A stretch of 64,000 nucleotides of DNA, from contig JBBPEB010000004.1 in NCBI GenBank assembly GCA_039096225.1, forward strand, positions 1 to 64,000, written 5' to 3'. The notes beneath the pieces are model-generated. The model was not told the origin of the DNA. It saw only the letters and a program-made list of their open reading frames with translations, and did no database searches. The translations under genes were made by a program, and so were the position numbers. The DNA is from Blastocystis sp. Blastoise. Taxonomy: Eukaryota > Sar > Bigyra > Opalinata > Blastocystidae. Below, in pieces: positions 28,334 through 43,100 of this stretch (within the stretch, counting starts at the first letter, position 1; each line of letters starts with the position of its first letter).

Positions 28334-29957
28334 TAATCCACAAATGACAACAGATATGCCATAACTGTCAGAAGAATAGACATATACAAGAGGTAACTAT
28401 AATTAAGTAGAAAAACATGATTTAGAATATTATTTAAAGGAGATATATACACAAATGAAGAGACATGCTGTTCCAAATATATATCCTATTAAATAGCCCC
28501 AGTTACTGATTTGGTGCTGAAGAGCTATTCCAACAGGGTATCGTTTCTTAACTATATATTTAGTTACAAGAAAAATGATATAAAATACAATCTGTGGATA
28601 TATAGGCTGAGTGTGATCTGGCTAATATAGGGAGAAGTGTGTTATATCCAATCATACAGCATCCATAGCATACATTACTATAGAGAATAAATACAGATGA
28701 GATAGAGAAATAATATACCTGATTATAGTGATAAGAGTGCCCAGATACCATGTGGCTGTGTTTGTGAAAGGGATGAAGAATGTAGCAATAGAACCAATTA
28801 AACTAAACCAGAACATTTGAGAATAACGATAATACTCTATAAGTAAGAAATATAATAGAAATGAATGTAAAGAAGTAGAAGAAAACATGAACTATACTGA
28901 AATCAGCAGAAGGTCCAAAAAGTAATACAAATATAATTTGTAAAAAGATAGAAGCAGCGACACTGTATGTAGACTAAATACAAAAGGATAATAAGAAATA
29001 GATAAAATATTCATTAATGAAGAAATAGACATAAATTAAATATTTAATGATTTGTTATTAATATAAATAGCAATACATATATAAAAACAAAAATTAATGT
29101 TCTTTTATATAAATAAAGCATATAACTAAATAACAAATAGTAAAATTACTATTACTATTATATATATAAATCTATATAATCATACAAATGATTTTGCACT
29201 AATATTTAAGTTTCCTACTGAGAAGGAGGGCATGAAGGAAGTGACTCCATCCGATGTCATACATTGAGAATAATCAGCTATTTAAATGAAAATAATAATT
29301 ATTATTAAGCATATATATATAATATATACGTAGTCCTGGACATAGTTGATGTGTTCCATTATTAATACACCCAGCAGTTATTGGAGAAGTATATGATTAA
29401 GGAATATATAGATATAATAGAAAAACGTAGACTAGGTATACTCAATAATAATATAATAATTATATAATTCATACGAAAATAATACTCAAAATAATAATAA
29501 AAATAAAAATAGTAGAGGATAAATAAGAATACAAAATAAATAACAAGAGAAAGGATATTAAACAAACATAGTATTCTCAAATTCAAAGTATTTATGTACA
29601 ATATTAGCATCACCTATCATGTTAGGACAAGACTAATATGTAATATAAATAAATAAAAGAGTTATTTAAAAATACATATGGAAATCCAGCAGTTTCATAA
29701 CCAATTTTTTCCAAGAATAGCGTTAGAAAGCATGCCATAGCTCCAGAAGAAAAAGCAGAACTAGCACCATCAAATAAACACCTATAAAAAAGAATTGATA
29801 ATAAAAACTAATTTGATAACGCATACCATCCCCAAAACTCCTTTTTAGTTAGAACAGGATCATCTTTGTTATCATCAAGTTTTCGAGAACTTGGTAAATC
29901 AAGTAGTGCATTAACACATACATTCTTTTCCAAAGAACGCCTTCTAATTTGAGACAT
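24892..29957 (-). CDS. Atg22/UMF1-type MFS transporter with long Ser/Thr-rich tail
   Basis: About 19 exons giving roughly 1,290 aa, stop TAA. Atg22-family proteins export amino acids from the vacuole or lysosome; the substrate here is inferred from family only. The start reads MSQIRRRSLEK, then KKEFWGWCLFDGASSAF, the family signature (R-x-x-WxxYDxANSxF). Later motifs are TWYLGTLITII, IGYNTLLPILARSH, NWGYLIGYIFG, LDKYFVWNGVDKKYG and GVLQSYTRSIFATSLPEGHEAELFAVY, in family order across the transmembrane segments. First exons are 29957-29827, 29781-29676, 29632-29559, 29388-29330, 29277-29186, 28973-28898, 28836-28719, 28677-28589, 28551-28451 and 28396-28332. The intron 29558-29389 is U12-type. 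The last exon, 26935-24892, adds about 680 hydrophilic residues rich in Ser, Thr, Pro and Asn with TTTTTT and SSS runs. That tail is absent from the Atg22 proteins I know and is likely a disordered cytosolic regulatory region. Confidence 0.83.
29389..29558 (-). other. U12-type AT-AC intron (Atg22-like gene, intron 3)
   Basis: The donor is ATATCCTTTC. The branch site TTCCTTAAT matches the U12 consensus closely and is followed 8 nt later by terminal AC. Excising 170 nt joins NTMFV-Y to SPITAGC in frame. No AG acceptor is available between the upstream stop in that frame and the coding segment. Confidence 0.85.
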
Positions 29958-31174
29958 AGTTAGCCAATCTAGATTTCTTTATAAAAGTCAATAAATTAAT
30001 AAGAATATCCGAATGTAAAAGAAGAGCTTTAATAATTAATTGGAAAAATACAAACAAACTGAAAAATAGAGTTTAACCACAAATAACTGACATTTTTGTC
30101 TATAAAAGAAAAAATAACAAGAAATGACACATTTTAGAAAAAAAAGCATTTTTTTAACTGTTAAAGATATAAAAAATGAAACATATTGATATTTGATATT
30201 AGACAAGATGTGAGTCAATAATTTTAATATTTTAAAAACATAGTCTTCGTGAGTTCAATTGTTAATTGTCAATCAATTCATTAGAATTCTCATTCTTATT
30301 TAGATTCGGCTTATCAAGACTCTATATGAGTTTAAACATAACTAAATACAAGAAATATTTTATTTTTAATTTTAATTTTTATAGATTTGAGTTTATATAA
30401 TGTAACTGGTTATTCTTTTGTTCTATACGTCAGATAGTGTCTACACTTTTGGGTATAACGTAATGAATAGAAAAACAGAGACATTAAAAGATAATTGGAG
30501 ATAAACTTAATAAGAGATTAGCAATAATTTAAAACAGTCTTGTATATGTTTACTTATATGGTTATAGATTATTTTTTCATGAAGTGGTAATGTGAATTGC
30601 TGATATGACTAATTGAATAAAAGATAATTATGCTTCAAGATACAACAATATGATATTTGTCTGCTTCTTTTTATAATAGTTGCACTTCTTTATATTGTAT
30701 TGTTGGTGTATAGACTTTATTCTTGATTTATATAAGTGATATTAAGCATTAATGTATGTGAGACAATAAGTCTTAGAAGTATTATTTGTATTATGAAGCA
30801 TAAAAAGTGTTTTATAAAAAAGGAACTTGGTCTTGTCAGTTGTCATTATTGTTAGTTAATAACAATATTTACGTTTTTTGAGGTTATATATATATATATA
30901 TATATAACTTAGATATACATAATATATAATAGTCATCAATACAAATAAGTCAAAATCTATGTTCCAAATCATTTTACACAAGTTGTTTTATTACGTTTTA
31001 AGAAAAACATGATAACCAAAAATATATGTATTTATTAATTTAAATACGATGTTATTTATTGAGAAAATATTAGAAAATAGGAGTAACCCAAAAACGTCAA
31101 TTTATAAAGCATTCTTATAATTTAAATAATGAAAAATTTATATATTTTAAAGAAAAATAAAAAAGTAGAAAGAT
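29958..31174. other. Intergenic spacer upstream of the Atg22-like gene
   Basis: About 1.2 kb between the start of the Atg22-like gene and the 3' end of the giant repeat protein gene. It holds one short (TA)n run at about 30884-30906 and nothing I recognise as coding or RNA. Confidence 0.45.
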
Positions 31175-34100
31175 CTATACCTTCAGATTATGCTCAGGAA
31201 TATTATTTTCGCTAGTATTTTCGTGTTGATGTACCTGTGATATTTTTCTTTTCTTTGGAAGCTTCTTTTTTAAGCAGTTAAATAAAAAGCAGCACGCAAT
31301 AGTAATAATAATAGATACTGGACTGATTATTAAAGCTAGAATGATCACTACATATAAAAACAAGTTAAACCCTAACAGAGTAGAATCACCTCTGATTTTG
31401 ATTTCTCCATCAATAGAAATACTAGTTATTGTTTTAAGATTAAAGTCAGAACTCATAATACAATCATTTATAAGAGATTTATCTGGATCATTTATAAAGG
31501 AAATAATATCTTGTTTAACTATAGTCCTATTAACATCCTTTACAGTAATTCTAATTGTTAACATAATACCTGAAGAATAAGTTCCAGAGATAGTGTGTAC
31601 ATTAATGATAATAATATCACGCGAAGCAATGGAATAAGTAGCCACATATTGAACAATTAGATTTCTAAAGGATTCATATGTCGATGGAGTATTGAAAGCA
31701 GTTTCAGTAATATCATCAAGTTTGAGAGGTATATAAATAAAAGAAGTATCATTTTTAGGATCCTCATTAGCATCATAAATAAAGCAGTTAGATGTATCTA
31801 TAATACCCCAATCTGCCGTATTATAACCAGAATTTTTACACAAACGAGTTTGAACACCAGATTGACCTTTAGGACATCGGTAATAAGCAATTGTAAACAG
31901 CTCAGTTTTTGGCCAAATATTATCAGAAGGACAAAATAAAATAATGATATTAATAGTTAAAGTAATAGTATCTTGAGATCGTGAATTAGAAATAGTTATA
32001 GTATAAGAATTAGAAGAATCATTAGTAGGAATACCAGATATTTCACCATTTTCAGTATTAAAAATCAAACCATCAGGAAGAGAAGGAATAATAGTTAATG
32101 GATTTAGATTACCACCTGTAATAATAGGAATAATAGGAGTAATTTCATAATTTTTATATCCAGTAATATTATTATTAATATATGATATAGTAGGTAATTT
32201 TAATTGACAATTATCAATAACATCATTCCAAATTGAAGGATAACCTAAAATACATAATCTTGATTTTGAGCCTTCATAATTAATAGGATCTGTACAATTT
32301 AATGTAATTTGTTTACCAGATTCAGTAATAGGCCAAATATCATCAGAAGGACAAAATGAAATACTAATTATAATAGTTAAAGTAATAGTATCTTGAGCTC
32401 GTGAATTAGAAATAGTTATAGTATAAGAATTAGAAGAATCAACAGTAGGAATACCAGATATTTCACCAGTTGTAGAATTGAAATAAAGACCATCAGGAAG
32501 AGAAGGAGATATTGTAATAGGATTTAGATTACCACCTGTAATAGTAGCAATAATAGGAGTAATTTCATGATTCTTATATCCAGTAATAACATTATTAATA
32601 TATGATATAGTAGGTAATTTTAATTGACAAGTATCAATAACATCATTCCAAATTGCAGGATAACCTAAAATACATAATCTAGATCTAAAACCTTCATAAT
32701 TAATAGGATCTTCACATAATAATGTTATTTGTTGACCTATTTCAGTTTTTGGCCAAATATTATCAGAAGGACAAAATAAAATAATGATATTAATAGTTAA
32801 AGTAATAGTATCTTGAGATCGTGAATTAGAAATAGTTATAGTATAAGAATTAGAAGAATCATTAGTAGGAATACCAGATATTTCACCATTTTCAGTATTA
32901 AAAATCAAACCATCAGGAAGAGAAGGAATAATAGTTAATGGATTTAGATTACCACCTGTAATAATAGGAATAATAGGAGTAATTTCATAATTTTTATATC
33001 CAGTAATATTATTATTAATATATGATATAGTAGGTAATTTTAATTGACAATTATCAATAACATCATTCCAAATTGAAGGATAACCTAAAATACATAATCT
33101 TGATTTTGAGCCTTCATAATTAATAGGATCTGTACAATTTAATGTAATTTGTTTACCAGATTCAGTAATAGGCCAAATATCATCAGAAGGACAAAATGAA
33201 ATACTAATTATAATAGTTAAAGTAATAGTATCTTGAGCTCGTGAATTAGAAATAGTTATAGTATAAGAATTAGAAGAATCAACAGTAGGAATACCAGATA
33301 TTTCACCAGTTGTAGAATTGAAATAAAGACCATCAGGAAGAGAAGGAGATATTGTAATAGGATTTAGATTACCACCTGTAATAGTAGCAATAATAGGAGT
33401 AATTTCATGATTCTTATATCCAGTAATAACATTATTAATATATGATATAGTAGGTAATTTTAATTGACAAGTATCAATAACATCATTCCAAATTGCAGGA
33501 TAACCTAAAATACATAATCTAGATCTAAAACCTTCATAATTAATAGGATCTTCACATAATAATGTTATTTGTTGACCTATTTCAGTTTTTGGCCAAATAT
33601 TATCAGAAGGACAAAATAAAATAATGATATTAATAGTTAAAGTAATAGTATCTTGAGATCGTGAATTAGAAATAGTTATAGTATAAGAATTAGAAGAATC
33701 ATTAGTAGGAATACCAGATATTTCACCATTTTCAGTATTAAAAATCAAACCATCAGGAAGAGAAGGAATAATAGTTAATGGATTTAGATTACCACCTGTA
33801 ATAATAGGAATAATAGGAGTAATTTCATAATTTTTATATCCAGTAATATTATTATTAATATATGATATAGTAGGTAATTTTAATTGACAATTATCAATAA
33901 CATCATTCCAAATTGAAGGATAACCTAAAATACATAATCTTGATTTTGAGCCTTCATAATTAATAGGATCTGTACAATTTAATGTAATTTGTTTACCAGA
34001 TTCAGTAATAGGCCAAATATCATCAGAAGGACAAAATGAAATACTAATTATAATAGTTAAAGTAATAGTATCTTGAGCTCGTGAATTAGAAATAGTTATA

Positions 34101-37100
34101 GTATAAGAATTAGAAGAATCAACAGTAGGAATACCAGATATTTCACCAGTTGTAGAATTGAAATAAAGACCATCAGGAAGAGAAGGAGATATTGTAATAG
34201 GATTTAGATTACCACCTGTAATAGTAGCAATAATAGGAGTAATTTCATGATTCTTATATCCAGTAATAACATTATTAATATATGATATAGTAGGTAATTT
34301 TAATTGACAAGTATCAATAACATCATTCCAAATTGCAGGATAACCTAAAATACATAATCTAGATCTAAAACCTTCATAATTAATAGGATCTTCACATAAT
34401 AATGTTATTTGTTGACCTATTTCAGTTTTTGGCCAAATATTATCAGAAGGACAAAATAAAATAATGATATTAATAGTTAAAGTAATAGTATCTTGAGATC
34501 GTGAATTAGAAATAGTTATAGTATAAGAATTAGAAGAATCATTAGTAGGAATACCAGATATTTCACCATTTTCAGTATTAAAAATCAAACCATCAGGAAG
34601 AGAAGGAATAATAGTTAATGGATTTAGATTACCACCTGTAATAATAGGAATAATAGGAGTAATTTCATAATTTTTATATCCAGTAATATTATTATTAATA
34701 TATGATATAGTAGGTAATTTTAATTGACAATTATCAATAACATCATTCCAAATTGAAGGATAACCTAAAATACATAATCTTGATTTTGAGCCTTCATAAT
34801 TAATAGGATCTGTACAATTTAATGTAATTTGTTTACCAGATTCAGTAATAGGCCAAATATCATCAGAAGGACAAAATGAAATACTAATTATAATAGTTAA
34901 AGTAATAGTATCTTGAGCTCGTGAATTAGAAATAGTTATAGTATAAGAATTAGAAGAATCAACAGTAGGAATACCAGATATTTCACCAGTTGTAGAATTG
35001 AAATAAAGACCATCAGGAAGAGAAGGAGATATTGTAATAGGATTTAGATTACCACCTGTAATAGTAGCAATAATAGGAGTAATTTCATGATTCTTATATC
35101 CAGTAATAACATTATTAATATATGATATAGTAGGTAATTTTAATTGACAAGTATCAATAACATCATTCCAAATTGCAGGATAACCTAAAATACATAATCT
35201 AGATCTAAAACCTTCATAATTAATAGGATCTTCACATAATAATGTTATTTGTTGACCTATTTCAGTTTTTGGCCAAATATTATCAGAAGGACAAAATAAA
35301 ATAATGATATTAATAGTTAAAGTAATAGTATCTTGAGATCGTGAATTAGAAATAGTTATAGTATAAGAATTAGAAGAATCATTAGTAGGAATACCAGATA
35401 TTTCACCATTTTCAGTATTAAAAATCAAACCATCAGGAAGAGAAGGAATAATAGTTAATGGATTTAGATTACCACCTGTAATAATAGGAATAATAGGAGT
35501 AATTTCATAATTTTTATATCCAGTAATATTATTATTAATATATGATATAGTAGGTAATTTTAATTGACAATTATCAATAACATCATTCCAAATTGAAGGA
35601 TAACCTAAAATACATAATCTTGATTTTGAGCCTTCATAATTAATAGGATCTGTACAATTTAATGTAATTTGTTTACCAGATTCAGTAATAGGCCAAATAT
35701 CATCAGAAGGACAAAATGAAATACTAATTATAATAGTTAAAGTAATAGTATCTTGAGCTCGTGAATTAGAAATAGTTATAGTATAAGAATTAGAAGAATC
35801 AACAGTAGGAATACCAGATATTTCACCAGTTGTAGAATTGAAATAAAGACCATCAGGAAGAGAAGGAGATATTGTAATAGGATTTAGATTACCACCTGTA
35901 ATAGTAGCAATAATAGGAGTAATTTCATGATTCTTATATCCAGTAATAACATTATTAATATATGATATAGTAGGTAATTTTAATTGACAAGTATCAATAA
36001 CATCATTCCAAATTGCAGGATAACCTAAAATACATAATCTAGATCTAAAACCTTCATAATTAATAGGATCTTCACATAATAATGTTATTTGTTGACCTAT
36101 TTCAGTTTTTGGCCAAATATTATCAGAAGGACAAAATAAAATAATGATATTAATAGTTAAAGTAATAGTATCTTGAGATCGTGAATTAGAAATAGTTATA
36201 GTATAAGAATTAGAAGAATCATTAGTAGGAATACCAGATATTTCACCATTTTCAGTATTAAAAATCAAACCATCAGGAAGAGAAGGAATAATAGTTAATG
36301 GATTTAGATTACCACCTGTAATAATAGGAATAATAGGAGTAATTTCATAATTTTTATATCCAGTAATATTATTATTAATATATGATATAGTAGGTAATTT
36401 TAATTGACAATTATCAATAACATCATTCCAAATTGAAGGATAACCTAAAATACATAATCTTGATTTTGAGCCTTCATAATTAATAGGATCTGTACAATTT
36501 AATGTAATTTGTTTACCAGATTCAGTAATAGGCCAAATATCATCAGAAGGACAAAATGAAATACTAATTATAATAGTTAAAGTAATAGTATCTTGAGCTC
36601 GTGAATTAGAAATAGTTATAGTATAAGAATTAGAAGAATCAACAGTAGGAATACCAGATATTTCACCAGTTGTAGAATTGAAATAAAGACCATCAGGAAG
36701 AGAAGGAGATATTGTAATAGGATTTAGATTACCACCTGTAATAGTAGCAATAATAGGAGTAATTTCATGATTCTTATATCCAGTAATAACATTATTAATA
36801 TATGATATAGTAGGTAATTTTAATTGACAAGTATCAATAACATCATTCCAAATTGCAGGATAACCTAAAATACATAATCTAGATCTAAAACCTTCATAAT
36901 TAATAGGATCTTCACATAATAATGTTATTTGTTGACCTATTTCAGTTTTTGGCCAAATATTATCAGAAGGACAAAATAAAATAATGATATTAATAGTTAA
37001 AGTAATAGTATCTTGAGATCGTGAATTAGAAATAGTTATAGTATAAGAATTAGAAGAATCATTAGTAGGAATACCAGATATTTCACCATTTTCAGTATTA

Positions 37101-40100
37101 AAAATCAAACCATCAGGAAGAGAAGGAATAATAGTTAATGGATTTAGATTACCACCTGTAATAATAGGAATAATAGGAGTAATTTCATAATTTTTATATC
37201 CAGTAATATTATTATTAATATATGATATAGTAGGTAATTTTAATTGACAATTATCAATAACATCATTCCAAATTGAAGGATAACCTAAAATACATAATCT
37301 TGATTTTGAGCCTTCATAATTAATAGGATCTGTACAATTTAATGTAATTTGTTTACCAGATTCAGTAATAGGCCAAATATCATCAGAAGGACAAAATGAA
37401 ATACTAATTATAATAGTTAAAGTAATAGTATCTTGAGCTCGTGAATTAGAAATAGTTATAGTATAAGAATTAGAAGAATCAACAGTAGGAATACCAGATA
37501 TTTCACCAGTTGTAGAATTGAAATAAAGACCATCAGGAAGAGAAGGAGATATTGTAATAGGATTTAGATTACCACCTGTAATAGTAGCAATAATAGGAGT
37601 AATTTCATGATTCTTATATCCAGTAATAACATTATTAATATATGATATAGTAGGTAATTTTAATTGACAAGTATCAATAACATCATTCCAAATTGCAGGA
37701 TAACCTAAAATACATAATCTAGATCTAAAACCTTCATAATTAATAGGATCTTCACATAATAATGTTATTTGTTGACCTATTTCAGTTTTTGGCCAAATAT
37801 TATCAGAAGGACAAAATAAAATAATGATATTAATAGTTAAAGTAATAGTATCTTGAGATCGTGAATTAGAAATAGTTATAGTATAAGAATTAGAAGAATC
37901 ATTAGTAGGAATACCAGATATTTCACCATTTTCAGTATTAAAAATCAAACCATCAGGAAGAGAAGGAATAATAGTTAATGGATTTAGATTACCACCTGTA
38001 ATAATAGGAATAATAGGAGTAATTTCATAATTTTTATATCCAGTAATATTATTATTAATATATGATATAGTAGGTAATTTTAATTGACAATTATCAATAA
38101 CATCATTCCAAATTGAAGGATAACCTAAAATACATAATCTTGATTTTGAGCCTTCATAATTAATAGGATCTGTACAATTTAATGTAATTTGTTTACCAGA
38201 TTCAGTAATAGGCCAAATATCATCAGAAGGACAAAATGAAATACTAATTATAATAGTTAAAGTAATAGTATCTTGAGCTCGTGAATTAGAAATAGTTATA
38301 GTATAAGAATTAGAAGAATCAACAGTAGGAATACCAGATATTTCACCAGTTGTAGAATTGAAATAAAGACCATCAGGAAGAGAAGGAGATATTGTAATAG
38401 GATTTAGATTACCACCTGTAATAGTAGCAATAATAGGAGTAATTTCATGATTCTTATATCCAGTAATAACATTATTAATATATGATATAGTAGGTAATTT
38501 TAATTGACAAGTATCAATAACATCATTCCAAATTGCAGGATAACCTAAAATACATAATCTAGATCTAAAACCTTCATAATTAATAGGATCTTCACATAAT
38601 AATGTTATTTGTTGACCTATTTCAGTTTTTGGCCAAATATTATCAGAAGGACAAAATAAAATAATGATATTAATAGTTAAAGTAATAGTATCTTGAGATC
38701 GTGAATTAGAAATAGTTATAGTATAAGAATTAGAAGAATCATTAGTAGGAATACCAGATATTTCACCATTTTCAGTATTAAAAATCAAACCATCAGGAAG
38801 AGAAGGAATAATAGTTAATGGATTTAGATTACCACCTGTAATAATAGGAATAATAGGAGTAATTTCATAATTTTTATATCCAGTAATATTATTATTAATA
38901 TATGATATAGTAGGTAATTTTAATTGACAATTATCAATAACATCATTCCAAATTGAAGGATAACCTAAAATACATAATCTTGATTTTGAGCCTTCATAAT
39001 TAATAGGATCTGTACAATTTAATGTAATTTGTTTACCAGATTCAGTAATAGGCCAAATATCATCAGAAGGACAAAATGAAATACTAATTATAATAGTTAA
39101 AGTAATAGTATCTTGAGCTCGTGAATTAGAAATAGTTATAGTATAAGAATTAGAAGAATCAACAGTAGGAATACCAGATATTTCACCAGTTGTAGAATTG
39201 AAATAAAGACCATCAGGAAGAGAAGGAGATATTGTAATAGGATTTAGATTACCACCTGTAATAGTAGCAATAATAGGAGTAATTTCATGATTCTTATATC
39301 CAGTAATAACATTATTAATATATGATATAGTAGGTAATTTTAATTGACAAGTATCAATAACATCATTCCAAATTGCAGGATAACCTAAAATACATAATCT
39401 AGATCTAAAACCTTCATAATTAATAGGATCTTCACATAATAATGTTATTTGTTGACCTATTTCAGTTTTTGGCCAAATATTATCAGAAGGACAAAATAAA
39501 ATAATGATATTAATAGTTAAAGTAATAGTATCTTGAGATCGTGAATTAGAAATAGTTATAGTATAAGAATTAGAAGAATCATTAGTAGGAATACCAGATA
39601 TTTCACCATTTTCAGTATTAAAAATCAAACCATCAGGAAGAGAAGGAATAATAGTTAATGGATTTAGATTACCACCTGTAATAATAGGAATAATAGGAGT
39701 AATTTCATAATTTTTATATCCAGTAATATTATTATTAATATATGATATAGTAGGTAATTTTAATTGACAATTATCAATAACATCATTCCAAATTGAAGGA
39801 TAACCTAAAATACATAATCTTGATTTTGAGCCTTCATAATTAATAGGATCTGTACAATTTAATGTAATTTGTTTACCAGATTCAGTAATAGGCCAAATAT
39901 CATCAGAAGGACAAAATGAAATACTAATTTCAATCGTAATCGACGAAGTTACTGAGCCAGCAGTATTTGTAGCTGTAATAGTATAACTAGTGAGAGTGTT
40001 GTTCGTTAGTGGAGTACCCGAAATAATACCCGTGGATGAATTTATTAATAATCCTAAAGGAAGATCGGGAACAATGTTATATTCTAATTCAACACCAGTA

Positions 40101-43100
40101 ACAGTAGGAGAAAGATATACTGGTATATTCTTATGACATGTAAAAGGAGATCCAGAATAAACCAAATACGTAGGAGGAACTGCATCACAAAAATTTTGTT
40201 CTTCACCAAAAATGCCATTAGTGCACAATCTTTGTTTAAAACCAGTATAACCAATAGGACATTCTTTAGAAGAATAACCACCATTAGGAGCTGGTCCCCA
40301 TATATCAGTAGAAGCACAAGAAATAGGAGCATTTGTAACATATAAGCCAAATTCAGACAATTGAAAGTTGCCATAACCACAAATCAGTGAGTCAAGAGGA
40401 GGATTATTGCACTCAGTAGCAACAAATCTAAATGAATTATAGGCTTGGGAAGAATAAAAATCATATGAGTATGTTTGTCTGAAAGAAGTGAATAATTGTT
40501 GATGTTGTATGTCTAGTAAAGTCCAAGTAGCACCATTATCATTAGAGCCTTCAATTCTCCAACCAGAAGGATGTCTTTGGTTACAATCATTAGCATTAGT
40601 GATCTTATAATGATTAATAAATTCTTTACGATTATTATTGAAAGTATATTTATAAATAGCACCAACACATCGTGGACCACTAAGAACTCTTGTACTAATC
40701 TTATTATCAAATAACATACTAGTGCCTTCAGAATCATTCGTTTCAATATCAGACCATGCAACACCATCAGATACTCTATATTCACCAGAAGAAATAAAAG
40801 TGGCAGTGGAATAAAATGCATTTGGATTAGGAATATTGTTCCTCTTGTGAATTTCAACAGCTAATACATTTTTACCAATTACAAGGATATTAGAAATAAG
40901 TGTAGATATAGAAGTAGTAAAAGGAATATAAGAAGCATACTCAACAGTAGCAAGAGTATTATAATAAAGAGTTCCTGAATTCATATTAACTCTTCTAACT
41001 TCATGTCCATTAAGATAAACAACCATACCTGCAAAAGTTTTTACCATAATATCAATACCAACATAATCTGGATTAAGAGTAGAAAGAGTAAACGTATTTC
41101 TATAGTATTGGGTAATAGCAGAAGAATAATATAAATGACCAGAGGTACCAGTGTGCCAAGTAATATCTGAGAATGAGACTTGATTCCAATCAGAAGGAGC
41201 TTGATAACTATTAAAGAAGTATTTCCAAGTTGCAGTACCTGAAATTAGTACAGCTATACTAAATGATACAGTCTTGGGAGATTCACCATATGCAAGAGAA
41301 CCAGAAAGAATAGGAGTTGTACTATCTTCAATATATATCGAATAAGTCCCTTCACCCCATCCATCATTCTTACTATCAGACATAATTAATGAATATACAC
41401 CAGCGGCTCTGCAATAAATAAAATTCTGAGTAGAATAACCAATAGATGAGTTTCTGGAATCAACTAAACTTCCAAAAGAATCACGAAGTGTCCAAGAAGC
41501 TTCATTAGCATAATTTGTAAAGTACATAGAAATCCTAAAAAGATTATTAGGAAAAGTACAAGAAATAACAGAAAGAGTAACATATGAAGATACTGAAGTA
41601 CCTTGAATATTGTTAGCATGAATAGTATAAGTAGTCAGAGATTTGAGTGTGGTTGGAATACCATTTAGATAGCCATTAGATGTGTCAATAGTGATACCAG
41701 TAGGAAGTTGTGGTGAAATAGTGAAATTATGATAGTATTCAGAAGAAACTAAAAGAGGAGGAACAGGAACACCCTTATAAGCAACAAGATAAGAAGGAGT
41801 TAAACTAAGAGGAGGAATAATAAGAGAATCAATATCTTCAATGAAGAACTCCCATTCAGAGAAGGCATATCTATATGGACTTTGACTACCAACTGCTTTA
41901 GTAACAGAAATCTTATAATTAGTATAAGCTTTATAACTATCAGGAGCATAGAAACATTGTCTTTGGTTTCTTTCTTCCCATGAGACATTTGATTGAGAGG
42001 TAATAGAAGTCCAAGTAATACCATCCATAGAACCATAAATAGTCCAATCAGAAGGATCATATTGAGGAGATTCATAATTTGAAATAATACAGTATTTATT
42101 CATATAAACTGCATTATTGTTTTCAAACTTTATAGTAGCCCATTCCTCAGTAATAGAATAACGAGAAATGGTCATCCAGTTAGTATTGTATTTAGAATCG
42201 AATAGATATATAGGTTTTTTATTATAAGATATGCTACTAGAATCATATACACCATTAGAACTATCTTGATTAACTTTAGAATCGCCAAGAAGAAGAAACA
42301 TAGCATCAAAATCAAGATTATATCCAGAACTATCAATATTAACTAAAGCAATAGCTACAGTAACACTATTACCAGTAGAAAGACTAGTCATAGGTCCAGA
42401 TACAGATCTCCATAAGAAAGTAATATCACCACCCGAAGCAACACTATTACCATTAATCTCTCCAGACACAAGATTGTATCTATAAATTTCATTACCATTT
42501 AAATAAATAACACAGCCAGCCTTAGACTTAAAAAACAGCTTCCATCCAACCATATTCATTCTAGAAGTAATAGTGAAGGACTTCCTAAGAAGAACTATTT
42601 TTTGAGTAATAAAAAGGAGAGGATAATATGTGAATGTTTTCCAGTTAGAATCGGAATAACTATTTGTTTTCCAATTACTGTTTGTCACAATACCTTGTTG
42701 ATACTTCCAATCAGTTCGAGAATCAAGATCAAGACGCGTATTAATATAATAGGTAGCAGTAGTACCAGCTGATAAAAACAAGCGAGCAATTCTGTGTTCA
42801 GTGTTTATATTAGATCTTAAGGAAACATCAAGATAATTGCCTACTTCCCATCCATCATTATTATCATCAAAAAGAACAAACTTTCAGCGACCAGCAGGTT
42901 CACAAAGTATTTTTGTTTGAGTTGAATTATCATTAGAACCAGTTATAGACATAATTAAATCATTTTCTTCAGAATATATATCAACATGTTCATCTAGAGA
43001 AATGATTTTATTCAATTTTGTAATTATAACTTGAGCCATAGTAGGTTGATGACAAACAGTTAAAGTAATATAAATTGGAAAAGTAGAAACTTCATTTGTA

